Source: Candidatus Paraprevotella stercoravium (GTDB lineage Bacteria > Bacteroidota > Bacteroidia > Bacteroidales > Bacteroidaceae). Taken from it: a stretch of 64,000 nucleotides of DNA. A program made the position numbers and the translations under genes. Under the pieces are notes generated by a model. The model ran no database searches and was not told where the DNA came from. It saw nothing but the letters and a program-made list of their open reading frames with translations. Of the stretch, positions 8,568 through 19,061 are shown piece by piece (position 1 is the first letter of the stretch; each line of letters begins with the position of its first letter). The stretch lies in assembly GCA_944320795.1 (NCBI GenBank), contig CALUIU010000006.1, forward strand, positions 1-64,000. The letters are read 5' to 3'.

Positions 8568-11500
8568 TTACAGACCTGCTCCGTGGCAGTTCTTGAACTT
8601 CTTACCGCTACCGCATGGACATGGATCATTACGATTTGGAGTCTTGTCAGCAACATAAGGCTGCTGTGCCTGAGCTTCGCGCGTATCCTGAGCTGCTGCG
8701 GCTGCCATATCAGGATCATTCAAATCCTCATGGCTTTCAACATAATTCTGTTTCTGGTGTGCCGGCTCCGGATCCACCTCACGTACCTCCTGTGGAGCCT
8801 GTACCGGAATCTGACCACGCATCAAAATGCTCAAGGTCTGGTTATTGATCTTGTCTACCATCTTGTCGAACAGAGTAACACTCTCCAACTTGAAGATCAA
8901 CAGAGGATCTTTCTGCTCATAGCTTGCATTCTGCACTGAGTGCTTCAACTCATCCAAAGATCTCAGATTCTCCTTCCAAGCCTCATCAATAGTATGCAAC
9001 ATAATTGTTTTCTCAAACTCCTTGATTACAGACTTGCTCTCGCTTTCATAAGCCTCCTTCAACGGAGTTGAAATCTGATACATACGACGTCCGTCAGTAA
9101 TCGGAACCAAAATATTCTCATACATGGCTCCCTGTGTCTCATACACCTGCTTGATTACCGGATTAGCCACAGCCGCCATCAGATCGGTCTTCATCTTGAA
9201 GCGCTTCATAGCCTCTTCATAGGCTTTATTATACAGTTTCTCGCGCTTCATTTCATTATATTCCTGTTCGGTAAACGGACATTCCATGGCCAGAACTTCA
9301 AGGAAGTTCTCCTTGCAGCTGTCATAATCACCACCATCAATGAAGTAAACACAGCGATCCCAAATCATATCAGCGATATCCATGCCAATACGCTCACCCA
9401 TTAAGGCATGACGACGCTTTTCGTACACAACCGTACGCTGTTTGTTCATTACATCATCATACTCCAGCAAACGCTTACGCACACCGAAGTGGTTCTCCTC
9501 TACCTTCTTTTGGGCACGCTCGATAGATTTACTGATCATCGGATGTTCAATCATCTCACCATCCTCAAAGCCAAGTCTATCCATGATACGTGCAATACGT
9601 TCGCTAGCAAACAGACGCATCAATTTATCTTCCAAAGATACAAAGAAGACAGAAGATCCCGGGTCACCCTGACGACCGGCACGTCCACGTAACTGACGGT
9701 CTACACGACGGCTCTCATGACGCTCCGTACCGATGATAGCCAGACCACCGGCCGCCTTCACTTCATCACTCAGTTTGATATCCGTACCACGACCGGCCAT
9801 ATTGGTAGCAATGGTCACCGTACTGCTTTGTCCGGCCTTAGCAACAATATCAGCCTCCTGCTGATGCAGTTTCGCATTCAACACATTGTGAGGGATCTTT
9901 CTCATCTGGAGCATCTTGCTCAACATTTCTGAGATTTCAACAGAAGTAGTACCCACAAGTACCGGACGACCGGCCTTAATCATCTTCTCTACTTCTTCGA
10001 TTACCGCCTTATACTTCTCGCGCTGAGTCTTGTAAACACGGTCATCCATGTCCTGACGGGCAATCGGACGGTTGGTCGGAATCTCAACGACATCCAGCTT
10101 ATAGATATCCCAGAACTCACCTGCCTCAGTGCTGGCCGTACCGGTCATACCGGAAAGCTTGTGATACATTCTGAAGTAGTTCTGCAAGGTAATTGTTGCG
10201 AATGTCTGTGTGGCAGCCTGAACCTTTACATGTTCTTTAGCCTCAACCGCCTGATGCAAACCATCGCTCCAACGACGACCGTCCATGATACGACCGGTCT
10301 GCTCATCGACAATCTTCACCTCACCGTCGATCACTACATATTCGTCATCGCGGTTAAACATGGTGTAAGCCTTAAGCAACTGCTGAATAGTATGAACACG
10401 CTCGCTCTTCACGGCATAGTCACTATAAAGCTGATCCTTCTTCTGCAAACGCTCTTCTGCTGACAGTGTTGTATCTGTTTCCAAAGCAGACATGGCTGCA
10501 GTAATATCAGGCAACACAAACAAATCAGGGTTAGAAGTAGCATGAGCCAACCATTCATTACCCTTGTCCGTCAGATCTACGCTGTTCATCTTCTCATCTA
10601 CCACGAAGTACAACGGCTCTACAGCCTCCGGCATACGCTTATTGTTGTTCTCCATGTAGATCTCCTCTGTCTTGAGCATACCGGCCTTGATTCCCGGTTC
10701 AGACAGATATTTGATCAACGGCTTATTCTTTGGAAGAGCCTTGTGGCTACGATACAACTGCAGGAATCCTTGAGCCACCTTCTCTTTATCTTCTGTAGCG
10801 ATAAGCTGTTTGGCTTCGGCCAGATATTGGGTAGCCAACTGACGCTGAACGGCAACAAGCTGCTCTACCAACGGCTGATAAACACCAAACAACTGATTGT
10901 CTCCCTGAGGCACCGGTCCGGAAATAATCAATGGAGTACGGGCATCATCGATCAAAACTGAGTCCACCTCATCCACAATCGCATAGTTATGACGACGCTG
11001 TACCAGATCTTTCGGATTAGTGGCCATATTGTCGCGCAAGTAGTCAAAACCGAACTCATTGTTAGTACCGAAAGTAATATCAGCCATGTAAGCCTTACGA
11101 CGTGCATCTGAGTTTGGCTGATGACGGTCAATACAATCTACGCTCAATCCGTGGAACATATAGATCGGTCCCATCCAGTCAGAGTCACGCTTGGCCAGAT
11201 AGTCGTTCACGGTTACCACGTGCACACCGTTTCCTGTCAACGCATTCAGGAACACCGGCAAAGTAGCCACCAATGTCTTACCTTCACCGGTTGCCATCTC
11301 GGCAATCTTACCCTGATGCAATACGATACCACCGAAGAGCTGCACATCATAGTGCACCATATTCCAGCGGATGTCGTTACCACCGGCTGTCCAGTGAGCG
11401 TGATATACGGCCTTATCTCCGTCAATATCCACGAAATCGTATTTCACAGCGAGCATGCGGTCGAAATCGTTTGCAGTAACGATTACATCCTCATTTTGGG

Positions 11501-11864
11501 CAAAACGCTCGGCGGTAGACTTCACGATAGCGAACACCTGAGGCATTACTTCGTTCAGGGCTACCTCATAACGTTCCAAAACTTCTTTCTCCAGTTTGTC
11601 AACCTGAGCAAACAGAGGAGCACGGTCCTGAATCTCAGTCTGCTCAATTTTCGCCTTCAGTTCGGCAATTTTATCTTTCAGGTCATTGGCTGATCCTTGT
11701 ATGTAATTTTTCAACTCCTGCGTTTTAGCACGGAGGGCATCATTATCCAAGGCCTGAATTTCCGGATAAGCAGCCTTCACCTTCTCTACCAAAGGCTGAA
11801 TCAGCTTCATATCCCGTGTTGATTTATTACCAAACAGCTTGCTTAAAAATTTATTTATATCCAT
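8568..11864 (-). CDS. secA: Preprotein translocase ATPase SecA
   Basis: A 1098-residue motor of the Sec translocase that drives unfolded preproteins through SecYEG. The Walker A motif ATGEGKT is at 191-197, with [13 protein letters not shown] as the Walker B/DEAD region, GMTGTA, the [10 protein letters not shown] helicase motif and the [12 protein letters not shown] arginine finger. The C-terminus has an acidic linker and a complete zinc-binding SEC-C tail ([14 protein letters not shown]). The protein is longer than the E. coli one because of insertions typical of Bacteroidetes SecA, including about 100 residues after the [10 protein letters not shown] region. Confidence 0.98.
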   Translation of the reverse strand: MDINKFLSKLFGNKSTRDMKLIQPLVEKVKAAYPEIQALDNDALRAKTQELKNYIQGSANDLKDKIAELKAKIEQTEIQDRAPLFAQVDKLEKEVLERYEVALNEVMPQVFAIVKSTAERFAQNEDVIVTANDFDRMLAVKYDFVDIDGDKAVYHAHWTAGGNDIRWNMVHYDVQLFGGIVLHQGKIAEMATGEGKTLVATLPVFLNALTGNGVHVVTVNDYLAKRDSDWMGPIYMFHGLSVDCIDRHQPNSDARRKAYMADITFGTNNEFGFDYLRDNMATNPKDLVQRRHNYAIVDEVDSVLIDDARTPLIISGPVPQGDNQLFGVYQPLVEQLVAVQRQLATQYLAEAKQLIATEDKEKVAQGFLQLYRSHKALPKNKPLIKYLSEPGIKAGMLKTEEIYMENNNKRMPEAVEPLYFVVDEKMNSVDLTDKGNEWLAHATSNPDLFVLPDITAAMSALETDTTLSAEERLQKKDQLYSDYAVKSERVHTIQQLLKAYTMFNRDDEYVVIDGEVKIVDEQTGRIMDGRRWSDGLHQAVEAKEHVKVQAATQTFATITLQNYFRMYHKLSGMTGTASTEAGEFWDIYKLDVVEIPTNRPIARQDMDDRVYKTQREKYKAVIEEVEKMIKAGRPVLVGTTSVEISEMLSKMLQMRKIPHNVLNAKLHQQEADIVAKAGQSSTVTIATNMAGRGTDIKLSDEVKAAGGLAIIGTERHESRRVDRQLRGRAGRQGDPGSSVFFVSLEDKLMRLFASERIARIMDRLGFEDGEMIEHPMISKSIERAQKKVEENHFGVRKRLLEYDDVMNKQRTVVYEKRRHALMGERIGMDIADMIWDRCVYFIDGGDYDSCKENFLEVLAMECPFTEQEYNEMKREKLYNKAYEEAMKRFKMKTDLMAAVANPVIKQVYETQGAMYENILVPITDGRRMYQISTPLKEAYESESKSVIKEFEKTIMLHTIDEAWKENLRSLDELKHSVQNASYEQKDPLLIFKLESVTLFDKMVDKINNQTLSILMRGQIPVQAPQEVREVDPEPAHQKQNYVESHEDLNDPDMAAAAAQDTREAQAQQPYVADKTPNRNDPCPCGSGKKFKNCHGAGL

Positions 11865-11897
11865 AGTTATTTTGTTGTATTATCTGTCAAACGACTG

Positions 11898-11905
11898 CAA
11901 AGTTA
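11898..11905 (-). promoter_or_regulatory. secA promoter -7 box
   Basis: TAACTTTG on the minus strand, 33 bases before the secA ATG. It gives secA its own start although it follows the alkaline-phosphatase-like gene by 91 bases. Confidence 0.5.
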
Positions 11906-11955
11906 TTATAAATTTCATAAAAACACACATTCTCTTAACGGTAAATAGCGTTTTT

Positions 11956-13542
11956 CTACTTTAAATCCGTCAGAGGATAAGCCGAGCAAGCGTTTGGCGC
12001 ACGGATACGCATAAATTGTGACAACGTAGGAGCCACACAATCAACCGATACCGGCGACTTGATTATTTGCGATTTAATATCATAACCCAGGAAAAAAAGC
12101 GGGAAGCTGACAAAGCCTTCACGAATCCACAAAGGCTCATTTGAATTCTCTGTCTCCAGTTTCCATCCGGAAGACACATCTATCATAATATCTCCCGAGC
12201 ATTTCGGATGATAGCTGTTACGGATTTTACTGATAATCGGGCTCCAGGAACCCACATTCAGACGATGACTGGTATATACATCCTGCACACCTTCCAACTG
12301 AATGATAAAATCCTGACACCGTTGCAATACTTCCGCCGAATTCAGCTGTTTGTTTTCCAACAACTTTTTATTCAGATAGATCTGCGCGTTATAGGAAGCC
12401 TCGACATACTGCCCTTCGCCATACATGGCCATCAGATACATATTCAGCAAAGCGACTGCTTTTTTCATACTGAACACACCGGTCGGAATCCGATAACGGG
12501 CCAGTTCCGGCCGTTCCGGATCGGCATAGCCTGTTGACGTGATGACAAAAAGCACCTGTCCTGCTCCGACACGTTTTTCGACATAATCGATCAAGTCTCC
12601 CAACTGACGGTCCAGACGCACATACGTATCCTGCAGTTCTATCGGATAATCTGATGAAGTTTTATGTTCAAAATTTCCGGCATAATACGTCACTGACAAA
12701 AAGTCAGTAACATCATCCTTGCCCAGTGCGGTACTCTCCATACACACTTTGGCAAACTTATTTATTTCTTCATTGACACAGCCCGTCGTCTTGAACTGAG
12801 AGATACGCTGGTCGCCCTTAAAACGGTGCTCAAAAGAATTAGCCACAGCACTGCCCAGCAAATAATTGAAGTTACCCACCAGATCATTGGATGGCGTCCA
12901 TTTGAAGTTATCTACAGCCTCCCACAGCGAATGAGTACGGTCATAGGCACTGGCCCAAGCCGGATAGCCGCCGTAATAAGAGGAAGTAACCCACTGCCCC
13001 GTTTCATCATTTATCCAGAAAGCTCCGTCTGCCGCATGACCGGCCGCCAGAATGGCTGCATCCCGAAAAGGAGAAATAGCATACACCTGTGCTGCCCCGC
13101 CAGAAGCCATTTTCAGTTCATCCACCAAAGTGGAAGTACGCAAATGCTTCGGTGACGAAGCCGTTCCCTTAGGCAAAGCCGGATATTTTTCATCATCTAC
13201 ACAAAATACAGGACGAAGAATCTTGCGATCCATCCACATATTGGCCACAATGCCATTTTCATAAGGAGAAGCGCCAGTAAACAGACAGGCTACCGCCGAT
13301 GCCCGATCGGGACTGACAAACGGATATTCCGCATTCAGGCACACATAACCGTCTTTCATCAGACGCTTGAATCCCCGCTCGCCATACAGCGACTTGAAAG
13401 CCTGCATATAATCCGAGCGTAACTGGTCAATCGTAATGCCTACCACCAAACGCGGAGCATCTGAAGCCGCATAGGCCGATGCATTGGACAAAATCCATGC
13501 TCCCAGCAAAGCGGTAAGTAAACGATAGTTTTTTAAATGCAT
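11956..13542 (-). CDS. Alkaline-phosphatase-superfamily protein, predicted inactive
   Basis: A 528-residue exported protein (signal peptide ending near ASAYA) of the PafA/type I phosphodiesterase fold. The scaffold is clear: VGITIDQLRSDY, the ELQDTYVRLDRQL helix, RIPTGVF and VDCVAPTLSQF all match the family. The metal sites do not. The nucleophile Thr is Ser77 in FVSPDR; the usual DYVGH ligand pair reads YYAGN (286-290); the usual ADHG reads STGY (336-339); and the His of HVPVIF reads FPLFF near the C-terminus. Only Asp39 remains. It probably binds a partner or ligand rather than hydrolysing phosphate. It starts 8 bases after lnb, so the two are almost certainly co-transcribed. Confidence 0.85.
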   Translation of the reverse strand: MHLKNYRLLTALLGAWILSNASAYAASDAPRLVVGITIDQLRSDYMQAFKSLYGERGFKRLMKDGYVCLNAEYPFVSPDRASAVACLFTGASPYENGIVANMWMDRKILRPVFCVDDEKYPALPKGTASSPKHLRTSTLVDELKMASGGAAQVYAISPFRDAAILAAGHAADGAFWINDETGQWVTSSYYGGYPAWASAYDRTHSLWEAVDNFKWTPSNDLVGNFNYLLGSAVANSFEHRFKGDQRISQFKTTGCVNEEINKFAKVCMESTALGKDDVTDFLSVTYYAGNFEHKTSSDYPIELQDTYVRLDRQLGDLIDYVEKRVGAGQVLFVITSTGYADPERPELARYRIPTGVFSMKKAVALLNMYLMAMYGEGQYVEASYNAQIYLNKKLLENKQLNSAEVLQRCQDFIIQLEGVQDVYTSHRLNVGSWSPIISKIRNSYHPKCSGDIMIDVSSGWKLETENSNEPLWIREGFVSFPLFFLGYDIKSQIIKSPVSVDCVAPTLSQFMRIRAPNACSAYPLTDLK

Positions 13543-13550
13543 TATCTTAT

Positions 13551-14762
13551 TTATATTTGATTTTTCTTATAATAAAGGATATATCCTAAAGATCTTATTA
13601 ACAAAATACATGCCAAAGATACAACCGGCGCACAAAAATCCTGAGGTGTAAAGACTGAAAAAATCATAAAAAACACCAACCATATCAAATAAATCATATG
13701 AAGAGAAGTCTTTTGACGATGAACAGCGCACCAGATAACCCGTGGCAAGAAAAACAACGGTAATGGGTTCAGCAGTAAAATCTGCCAGTTCGAGCCAACA
13801 GTCGGATGCTCGGAAAAAAAGGACAGCAGAGCAACCACACAGCCCATCAAACCGACCAGCACTTGAAACAACAAGTCCACACCCCAATAAATTCTGTTTC
13901 TGCGATATTGTAAAACTCCAACCAGCAATGTCATGACGCATAAAACGACACCCACTGTTACCGGGGTAAGATAATCGGAAAACAAGCATGACGTCCCTTC
14001 AGCCGGATGCTGTTCCGGTAAAGGAACCAGTATTTCTTCACGAAGAACAAAGGGACGTTTTTTTCCATCCGGTGTACAGATAACCGCATGAGAAGCATAA
14101 TCTTTCATATAAAAAGGTGCGAACATCTCCTGACGCAAGGTAATCGGTTTGTCTGCGTCTATTCCAAGACAAAGGTCATTCCCCACTTCCGCCCAAGGGG
14201 CATCTGCCGTATACTGATGGATAATCTGGCGATAAGTAAGCACTCTCCCTTTGTATTCCTGATACTCAACCGTACCGTCGATTGCTTCCTCTATACGGTC
14301 GCGTGCACGGGTGGTACAATTATCATAAAGAAAGTTATAACGATACATGCGGTTTTCCGGCTGATAATTAATCATCAGCAGACGGAACAGATTCTCTTTC
14401 TCTTCCCGCGTCAGATTCAAGACCTGAGCATAAACGGCAGATCCACGACGACGGTATTCTTCCTCCATCAAGTCATAAGGAATAATACCCAACTCATAAT
14501 CACATTCGCCCTTGGTAAAACGCCATATAAAATTAGGTGCCCCAAAATCAAACAGCCCATAATTGAACGCCCAATCATCACCGTTTGTCATATTCCGGTA
14601 ACGTATTGCCGTATGCCCATAAAGCGCATAAATCTCGGTTGACGGAGAGCAGGTCAGCAGACTGAACTCTATCGAGTCTTGTTCAAAGTCCTGTGCCTGA
14701 ACCTTTTCAGGGCAAGTACAGACTGTCCACAAAAGCAATAAAAGCCAATAAATTTTCTTCAT
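13551..14762 (-). CDS. lnb: Lipoprotein N-acyltransferase Lnb (DUF4105)
   Basis: A 403-residue inner-membrane protein with a signal peptide, a DUF4105 periplasmic domain and about five C-terminal membrane spans (roughly 280-398). DUF4105 has an NlpC/P60-like arrangement; likely catalytic residues are His50 in YALYGHTAIRYR and Cys149 in FLYDNCTTRARDR. This family was identified in Bacteroides as the enzyme adding the third acyl chain to lipoproteins, replacing Lnt. Assignment rests on domain recognition and topology. Start chosen at MKKIYWLLLL (14762); the 46 codons upstream have no coding character and overlap the promoter. Confidence 0.8.
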   Translation of the reverse strand: MKKIYWLLLLLWTVCTCPEKVQAQDFEQDSIEFSLLTCSPSTEIYALYGHTAIRYRNMTNGDDWAFNYGLFDFGAPNFIWRFTKGECDYELGIIPYDLMEEEYRRRGSAVYAQVLNLTREEKENLFRLLMINYQPENRMYRYNFLYDNCTTRARDRIEEAIDGTVEYQEYKGRVLTYRQIIHQYTADAPWAEVGNDLCLGIDADKPITLRQEMFAPFYMKDYASHAVICTPDGKKRPFVLREEILVPLPEQHPAEGTSCLFSDYLTPVTVGVVLCVMTLLVGVLQYRRNRIYWGVDLLFQVLVGLMGCVVALLSFFSEHPTVGSNWQILLLNPLPLFFLPRVIWCAVHRQKTSLHMIYLIWLVFFMIFSVFTPQDFCAPVVSLACILLIRSLGYILYYKKNQI

Positions 14763-14812
14763 AAAGCTCTTTATATATGAGATAATCAAACCTCTTTTTC
14801 TCAAAAACAGCA

Positions 14813-14820
14813 CAAAAGTA
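14813..14820 (-). promoter_or_regulatory. lnb promoter -7 box
   Basis: TACTTTTG on the minus strand, 50 bases before the chosen lnb start. No well-spaced TTTG is seen. Confidence 0.4.
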
Positions 14821-14978
14821 ATCATTAAATCAACATCACCCTTACAAACTGATATAAAAAATATACAGAATTCCATCTGAACGCAAATCAGAACAACCAT
14901 GGTTTTCCTTTCATTGAAAAAAGAAAAAGAAAGTCACGCAAAATACCGAAAAAAGTAGCACAAATAATCATTTTTATA

Positions 14979-14986
14979 TAACTTTG
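14979..14986 (+). promoter_or_regulatory. coaX promoter -7 box
   Basis: TAACTTTG, 27 bases before the GTG start of coaX. A TTG start at 14984 would fall inside this box, which supports the GTG at 15014. Confidence 0.6.
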
Positions 14987-15013
14987 CATTCCAAAAGCAT
15001 ACATTCGAATAAC

Positions 15014-15745
15014 GTGAATCTGATTATAGACATAGGAAATACACTGGCCAAGCTGGTGGCTTTTGACGGAGATGTTCCCATTGAGGAGGTCAGAACCTCC
15101 AACGAATCTTTGGAAGCATTAGACTCATTCATAAAAAAATACAAATTTCACAAAGGAATTGTCGCCTCTGTGATCGGCTTTTCTCCGACAATTAAAAACC
15201 AGCTGTCTTCCGTAGGTTTCCCCATACTTTATTTCAGTCCGTCCACACCCATCCCGATTCAGAATCGTTACAGGACTCCAGGAACACTGGGATCCGACCG
15301 GTTGGCTGCAGTCATTGGCGCCCAAATGCAATATCCGGGACACAACATTCTGGTCATTGATGCCGGCACGTGTCTCACCTACGAGTTCATTGACAATCAA
15401 GCCAATTACTGGGGTGGAAACATCACATCCGGTTTACAGATGCGTCTGAAGGCCATGCATACCTTTACAGCCAAGTTGCCGCTTATCGACAGCCAGGGAC
15501 CGATACCGGAGTTGGGATACGATACAGAAACCGCCATGCGTTCGGGAGTAATCACCGGTATGACCTTCGAAATTGAGGGATATATCCGCCACTTTCGGAA
15601 GAAGCATCCGGATCTTTTGGTTTTTTTAACAGGAGGAGACGAGTTTAATTTTGATTCCAGCATAAAAAATATCATCTTTGCAGACAAATACCTTGTTCCA
15701 AGAGGACTAAACAGAATATTAAATTTCAACAATGAAAAGTTCTAG
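15014..15745 (+). CDS. coaX: Type III pantothenate kinase
   Basis: A 243-residue ASKHA-fold kinase that phosphorylates pantothenate in the first step of coenzyme A synthesis. The phosphate-binding loop NLIIDIGNT opens the protein, followed by GSDRLAAVIGA (residues 93-103) and the second phosphate motif IDAGTC (115-120), plus LTGGD near the C-terminus. The GTG start gives the usual family N-terminus. Its 3' end overlaps the next gene by 14 bases, and it heads a five-gene plus-strand run. Confidence 0.93.
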   Translation: MNLIIDIGNTLAKLVAFDGDVPIEEVRTSNESLEALDSFIKKYKFHKGIVASVIGFSPTIKNQLSSVGFPILYFSPSTPIPIQNRYRTPGTLGSDRLAAVIGAQMQYPGHNILVIDAGTCLTYEFIDNQANYWGGNITSGLQMRLKAMHTFTAKLPLIDSQGPIPELGYDTETAMRSGVITGMTFEIEGYIRHFRKKHPDLLVFLTGGDEFNFDSSIKNIIFADKYLVPRGLNRILNFNNEKF

Positions 15746-17051
15746 AAAGATACTTTATAGTTTATTACTTGCCGCCACACAAATATTGCCGGCCACAGCA
15801 CAGACCAACGGAACCAATTCTCCCTACTCACGCTTCGGACTGGGAACTCTTGATGATCAGTCACAAGGGTTCAACAAAGCCATGAGCGGATTAGGAATCG
15901 GTTTGCATGCCGGCAATCGGGTAAATATGCTGAACCCGGCATCTTATGCCGTAGCAGATTCACTTACTTTCATTTTCGATGTAGGAATGTCTCTGCAAAA
16001 CGGTAATTTCAGCGACGGAACAAATCGTATAAACGCACATAACACCTCATTGGATTATGTAAACGCACTGTTCCGGCTTCGGAAAAATTTAGGCTTTTCA
16101 TTTGGTTTTGTCCCTTATTCCAGTATCGGATACAACTTTACGACATCGCAACATGTCGGAACAGATTATGTATCCGGAAACACCATCACCAACAAATCTG
16201 TTTATTATGGCGATGGAGGTATTCACCAGCTATATGCGGGAATAGGTTGGAAACCGTTTCAGGGTTTCTCTATCGGTGCCAATGTCGGTTATCTGTGGGG
16301 TAATTACTATCACACCATAAGCCAGACTCTGTACAATGGTTCGTCTGTAGATTCAAACGCAGACAATTTGTACCGCCAGTTCAATGCCGACATCGCTTCT
16401 TATAAAGTAGATTTAGGTATTCAATATGACATTCCGATCAACAAAAAGAATCAAATAACCCTAGGTGCCATTGCCGGTATCGGTCACAAGATCAACAATA
16501 CGGCAACCCTATTGAATTATACCACCAAAGGCGACTCTGTAACTCAGGAAGTTAATCAGGCTTTTCAAATCCCTTTCAGTTTCGGTTTTGGCTTCAGTTG
16601 GAATCATAATAACCAATGGAACATTGGCGCGGACATTCATCACGAAAGATGGGCCGACTGTGTGCTCCCTGCCATTGATGACGAAACCGGACGTTATGTC
16701 GCCCAAAAAGGTATGTACCTGAACCGCACCAAGGCCGTAATCGGTGCAGAATTTGTACCCGACAGAGAAAGCCGCCATTATCTACAGCGCGTAGAATATA
16801 AAATAGGAGCTTCATACAGCACTCCATATGTAAAAGTGAATGGCACAGACGGTCCTCGCGAATACGGTATTACTGCCGGATTCGGTTTCCCGATCACCAA
16901 TAAAATCAACAGTCGCTCCATGATAAATGTATCCTTCCAGTGGTTACATAGCAGTCCGAGCGCCACTTCTATGATTACAGAAAACTACCTGAAGCTGAAT
17001 GTAGGCATTACATTCAATGAAAAATGGTTCATGAAGTGGAAGATCAACTAA
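15732..17051 (+). CDS. Outer-membrane beta-barrel protein
   Basis: A 439-residue protein with a signal peptide ending at ATAQ. The start of the mature part (SPYSRFGLGTLDDQ) and the alternating aromatic/polar strands after it are typical of a FadL/OmpP1-like barrel family found next to coaX and lptC in Bacteroidales. Substrate unknown. It overlaps coaX by 14 bases, which suggests translational coupling, and lies directly before lptC, so a link to outer-membrane assembly is plausible but unproven. Confidence 0.75.
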   Translation: MKSSRKILYSLLLAATQILPATAQTNGTNSPYSRFGLGTLDDQSQGFNKAMSGLGIGLHAGNRVNMLNPASYAVADSLTFIFDVGMSLQNGNFSDGTNRINAHNTSLDYVNALFRLRKNLGFSFGFVPYSSIGYNFTTSQHVGTDYVSGNTITNKSVYYGDGGIHQLYAGIGWKPFQGFSIGANVGYLWGNYYHTISQTLYNGSSVDSNADNLYRQFNADIASYKVDLGIQYDIPINKKNQITLGAIAGIGHKINNTATLLNYTTKGDSVTQEVNQAFQIPFSFGFGFSWNHNNQWNIGADIHHERWADCVLPAIDDETGRYVAQKGMYLNRTKAVIGAEFVPDRESRHYLQRVEYKIGASYSTPYVKVNGTDGPREYGITAGFGFPITNKINSRSMINVSFQWLHSSPSATSMITENYLKLNVGITFNEKWFMKWKIN

Positions 17052-17056
17052 TTTCT

Positions 17057-17692
17057 ATGAAATCAAAGAGACATAATTATATGAACGCCAATTCATGCAT
17101 AGCAGTTATACTTCTGATAACTGCTATGCATGTTTTGATATCTTCTTGTTCCGACTCCAAAGACAATACAGCACCGGCCGTAAATGAAAATGACTCTCTC
17201 CCGTTCATGCAAGCCAAAGGAATCAGCAATCTGATTTCTGACTCTGGAATTATCCGTTATAAGATCATTGCGGAGAATTGGGACATTTACAACACGACCA
17301 ACCCTCCCAAATGGACATTTCTGAAGGGAATTCTACTGGAGAAATTTGATACGACCTTTCATGTGGAATGGTTCGTACAGGCAGATACGGCCTATTGTTA
17401 CAATCAAAAATTATGGGAGTTACGAGGCCGCGTTGTGGTCCGAAATGTTGAAGGAACTGTTTTTAAAACGGAAGAACTGTTTTGGGACATGTCCACCCAC
17501 AAGGTATACTCCAACATGTACGTACGGATCATCACTCCCGAACGCGAAGTGGAAGGAACCCGTTTCCAGTCCAACGAACAAATGACCCAATATACATTCT
17601 ATAACTCCAAAGGCTCATTACCCTTCGATGATGCGGCCTCATCCAGTCCGCAAGACTCCGCCATGCGTGAAGGGCCAGCCAAACCAAATTAA
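17057..17692 (+). CDS. lptC: LPS export protein LptC
   Basis: A 211-residue protein with an N-terminal membrane anchor that also carries a lipobox-like LISSC. The beta-jellyroll part contains KWTFLKGILLEKFDTTFHVE, RVVVRNVEGTVFKTEELFWD and YVRIITPEREVEGTRFQSNE, the repeated strand pattern of LptC, which passes lipopolysaccharide from LptBFG to the periplasmic bridge. Start chosen at ATG 17057, five bases past the previous stop; an ATG at 17081 is an alternative. Confidence 0.85.
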   Translation: MKSKRHNYMNANSCIAVILLITAMHVLISSCSDSKDNTAPAVNENDSLPFMQAKGISNLISDSGIIRYKIIAENWDIYNTTNPPKWTFLKGILLEKFDTTFHVEWFVQADTAYCYNQKLWELRGRVVVRNVEGTVFKTEELFWDMSTHKVYSNMYVRIITPEREVEGTRFQSNEQMTQYTFYNSKGSLPFDDAASSSPQDSAMREGPAKPN

Positions 17693-17696
17693 TATT

Positions 17697-18965
17697 ATGG
17701 GAATAATTTTTTTAGAAATAGCATTTATTCTATTGCTCTCCGCATTTTTTTCCGGTATGGAGATCGCCTTTGTGTCTTCCAACAAACTACGTTATGAGTT
17801 GGAAAAATCCTCACAAAACTTTACCAGCAAAGTGCTTGATATCTTTTATGAACATCCAAACAATTTTATTTCCACATTATTGGTTGGAAATAATATTGCC
17901 CTGGTAGTTTATGGTATCCTCATGGCCAGAGTTCTCGATTTCTATCTGCTCGAGCCATTAGGATTAGGACAATACGAAGGAGCCAAACTGATCATCCAGA
18001 CTCTAATCTCTACTTTGATCGTGCTGGTCACCGGAGAGTTTCTCCCTAAAACGCTGTTTAAGATCAACCCGAATAAAATGATGAAGATTTTTGCTTTCCC
18101 GGCTTTTATCTTCTATATAGTACTTTATCCCGTTTCCGAACTTACCAGCGGACTGTCACGTCTGTTTCTCCGCCTCATCGGACTGAACACCAGCAAAGAC
18201 CAGACGGAACAAGCCTTTACAAAAGTTGACCTGGACTACTTCATCCAATCCAGTATAGACAGTACGTCCGATAAAGAAGAAATCAACGAAGAAGTCAAGA
18301 TTTTCCAGAATGCTCTGGAGTTTTCCAATGTCAAGGTGCGTGACTGCATTGTACCACGTACAGAAATACAGGCCATAGACCGGACCGCTTCACTCGAAGA
18401 CCTGAAAAACCTGTTTGTAGAAAGCGGCAAATCCAAAATTATTGTCTATGATGGAGACATTGACCATATTGTTGGATTCATCCATTCATCGGAACTGTTC
18501 AAAATACACGACCAGTGGCAGGGAAATATCCGTGAAGTTCCTATTGTGCCCGAAACCATGCAGGCACAGAAATTGCTCAAGACTTTCATGCAACAGAAAA
18601 AGTCACTGGCAGTCATCGTTGACGAATTTGGAGGAACTTCAGGCATTGTCACCATGGAAGACCTGGTGGAAGAAATCTTCGGAGATATCGAAGATGAGCA
18701 TGACACCTCCAACTATGTGGCCAAGAAACTGGAACATAATGAATACATTATCTCGGCACGTCTGGAAATTGAGAAAGCAAATGAACTGCTGGATCTGGAT
18801 CTACCCGAATCGGACGACTATCAAACCGTGGGAGGACTGATTCTGCATCAATATCAAAGTTTTCCGAAACTCAATGAAGTTGTTTCATTCGGAAAATATG
18901 AGTTCAAAATCATAAAAAATACCATGACCAAGATTGAATTAGTACGTCTGAAAATCGTTGAATGA
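17697..18965 (+). CDS. CNNM/DUF21 transporter with CBS pair
   Basis: A 422-residue membrane protein. A DUF21 transmembrane region occupies about residues 1-165, with GNNIALVVYG and TGEFLPKTLFK motifs, followed by two CBS domains (VRDCIVPRTEIQAI and VDEFGGTSGIVTMEDLVEEI) and a C-terminal CorC/HlyC domain. Members are Mg2+ or Co2+ transporters or gliding-associated GldE relatives. The ATG at 17697 gives the standard N-terminus; the longer frame overlaps lptC. Confidence 0.9.
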   Translation: MGIIFLEIAFILLLSAFFSGMEIAFVSSNKLRYELEKSSQNFTSKVLDIFYEHPNNFISTLLVGNNIALVVYGILMARVLDFYLLEPLGLGQYEGAKLIIQTLISTLIVLVTGEFLPKTLFKINPNKMMKIFAFPAFIFYIVLYPVSELTSGLSRLFLRLIGLNTSKDQTEQAFTKVDLDYFIQSSIDSTSDKEEINEEVKIFQNALEFSNVKVRDCIVPRTEIQAIDRTASLEDLKNLFVESGKSKIIVYDGDIDHIVGFIHSSELFKIHDQWQGNIREVPIVPETMQAQKLLKTFMQQKKSLAVIVDEFGGTSGIVTMEDLVEEIFGDIEDEHDTSNYVAKKLEHNEYIISARLEIEKANELLDLDLPESDDYQTVGGLILHQYQSFPKLNEVVSFGKYEFKIIKNTMTKIELVRLKIVE

Positions 18966-19007
18966 CATTTTTTTGTGGAAATACACCTTATTTTGAAGGT
19001 TTTTTTG

Positions 19008-19015
19008 TATCTTCG
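19008..19015 (+). promoter_or_regulatory. Possible promoter of the PpiD-like gene
   Basis: TATCTTCG, one base off the -7 consensus, 46 bases before the ATG. The 96-base gap after the preceding gene supports a separate start. Confidence 0.4.
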
Positions 19016-19061
19016 TACGCTTTTATAGAAAAATAAATAACAAAAATTCATAATTAAACTA

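Noticed and set aside
14984-15013. TTG start for coaX
   Set aside because: The TTG is part of the TAACTTTG promoter box; the GTG at 15014 gives the family N-terminus.
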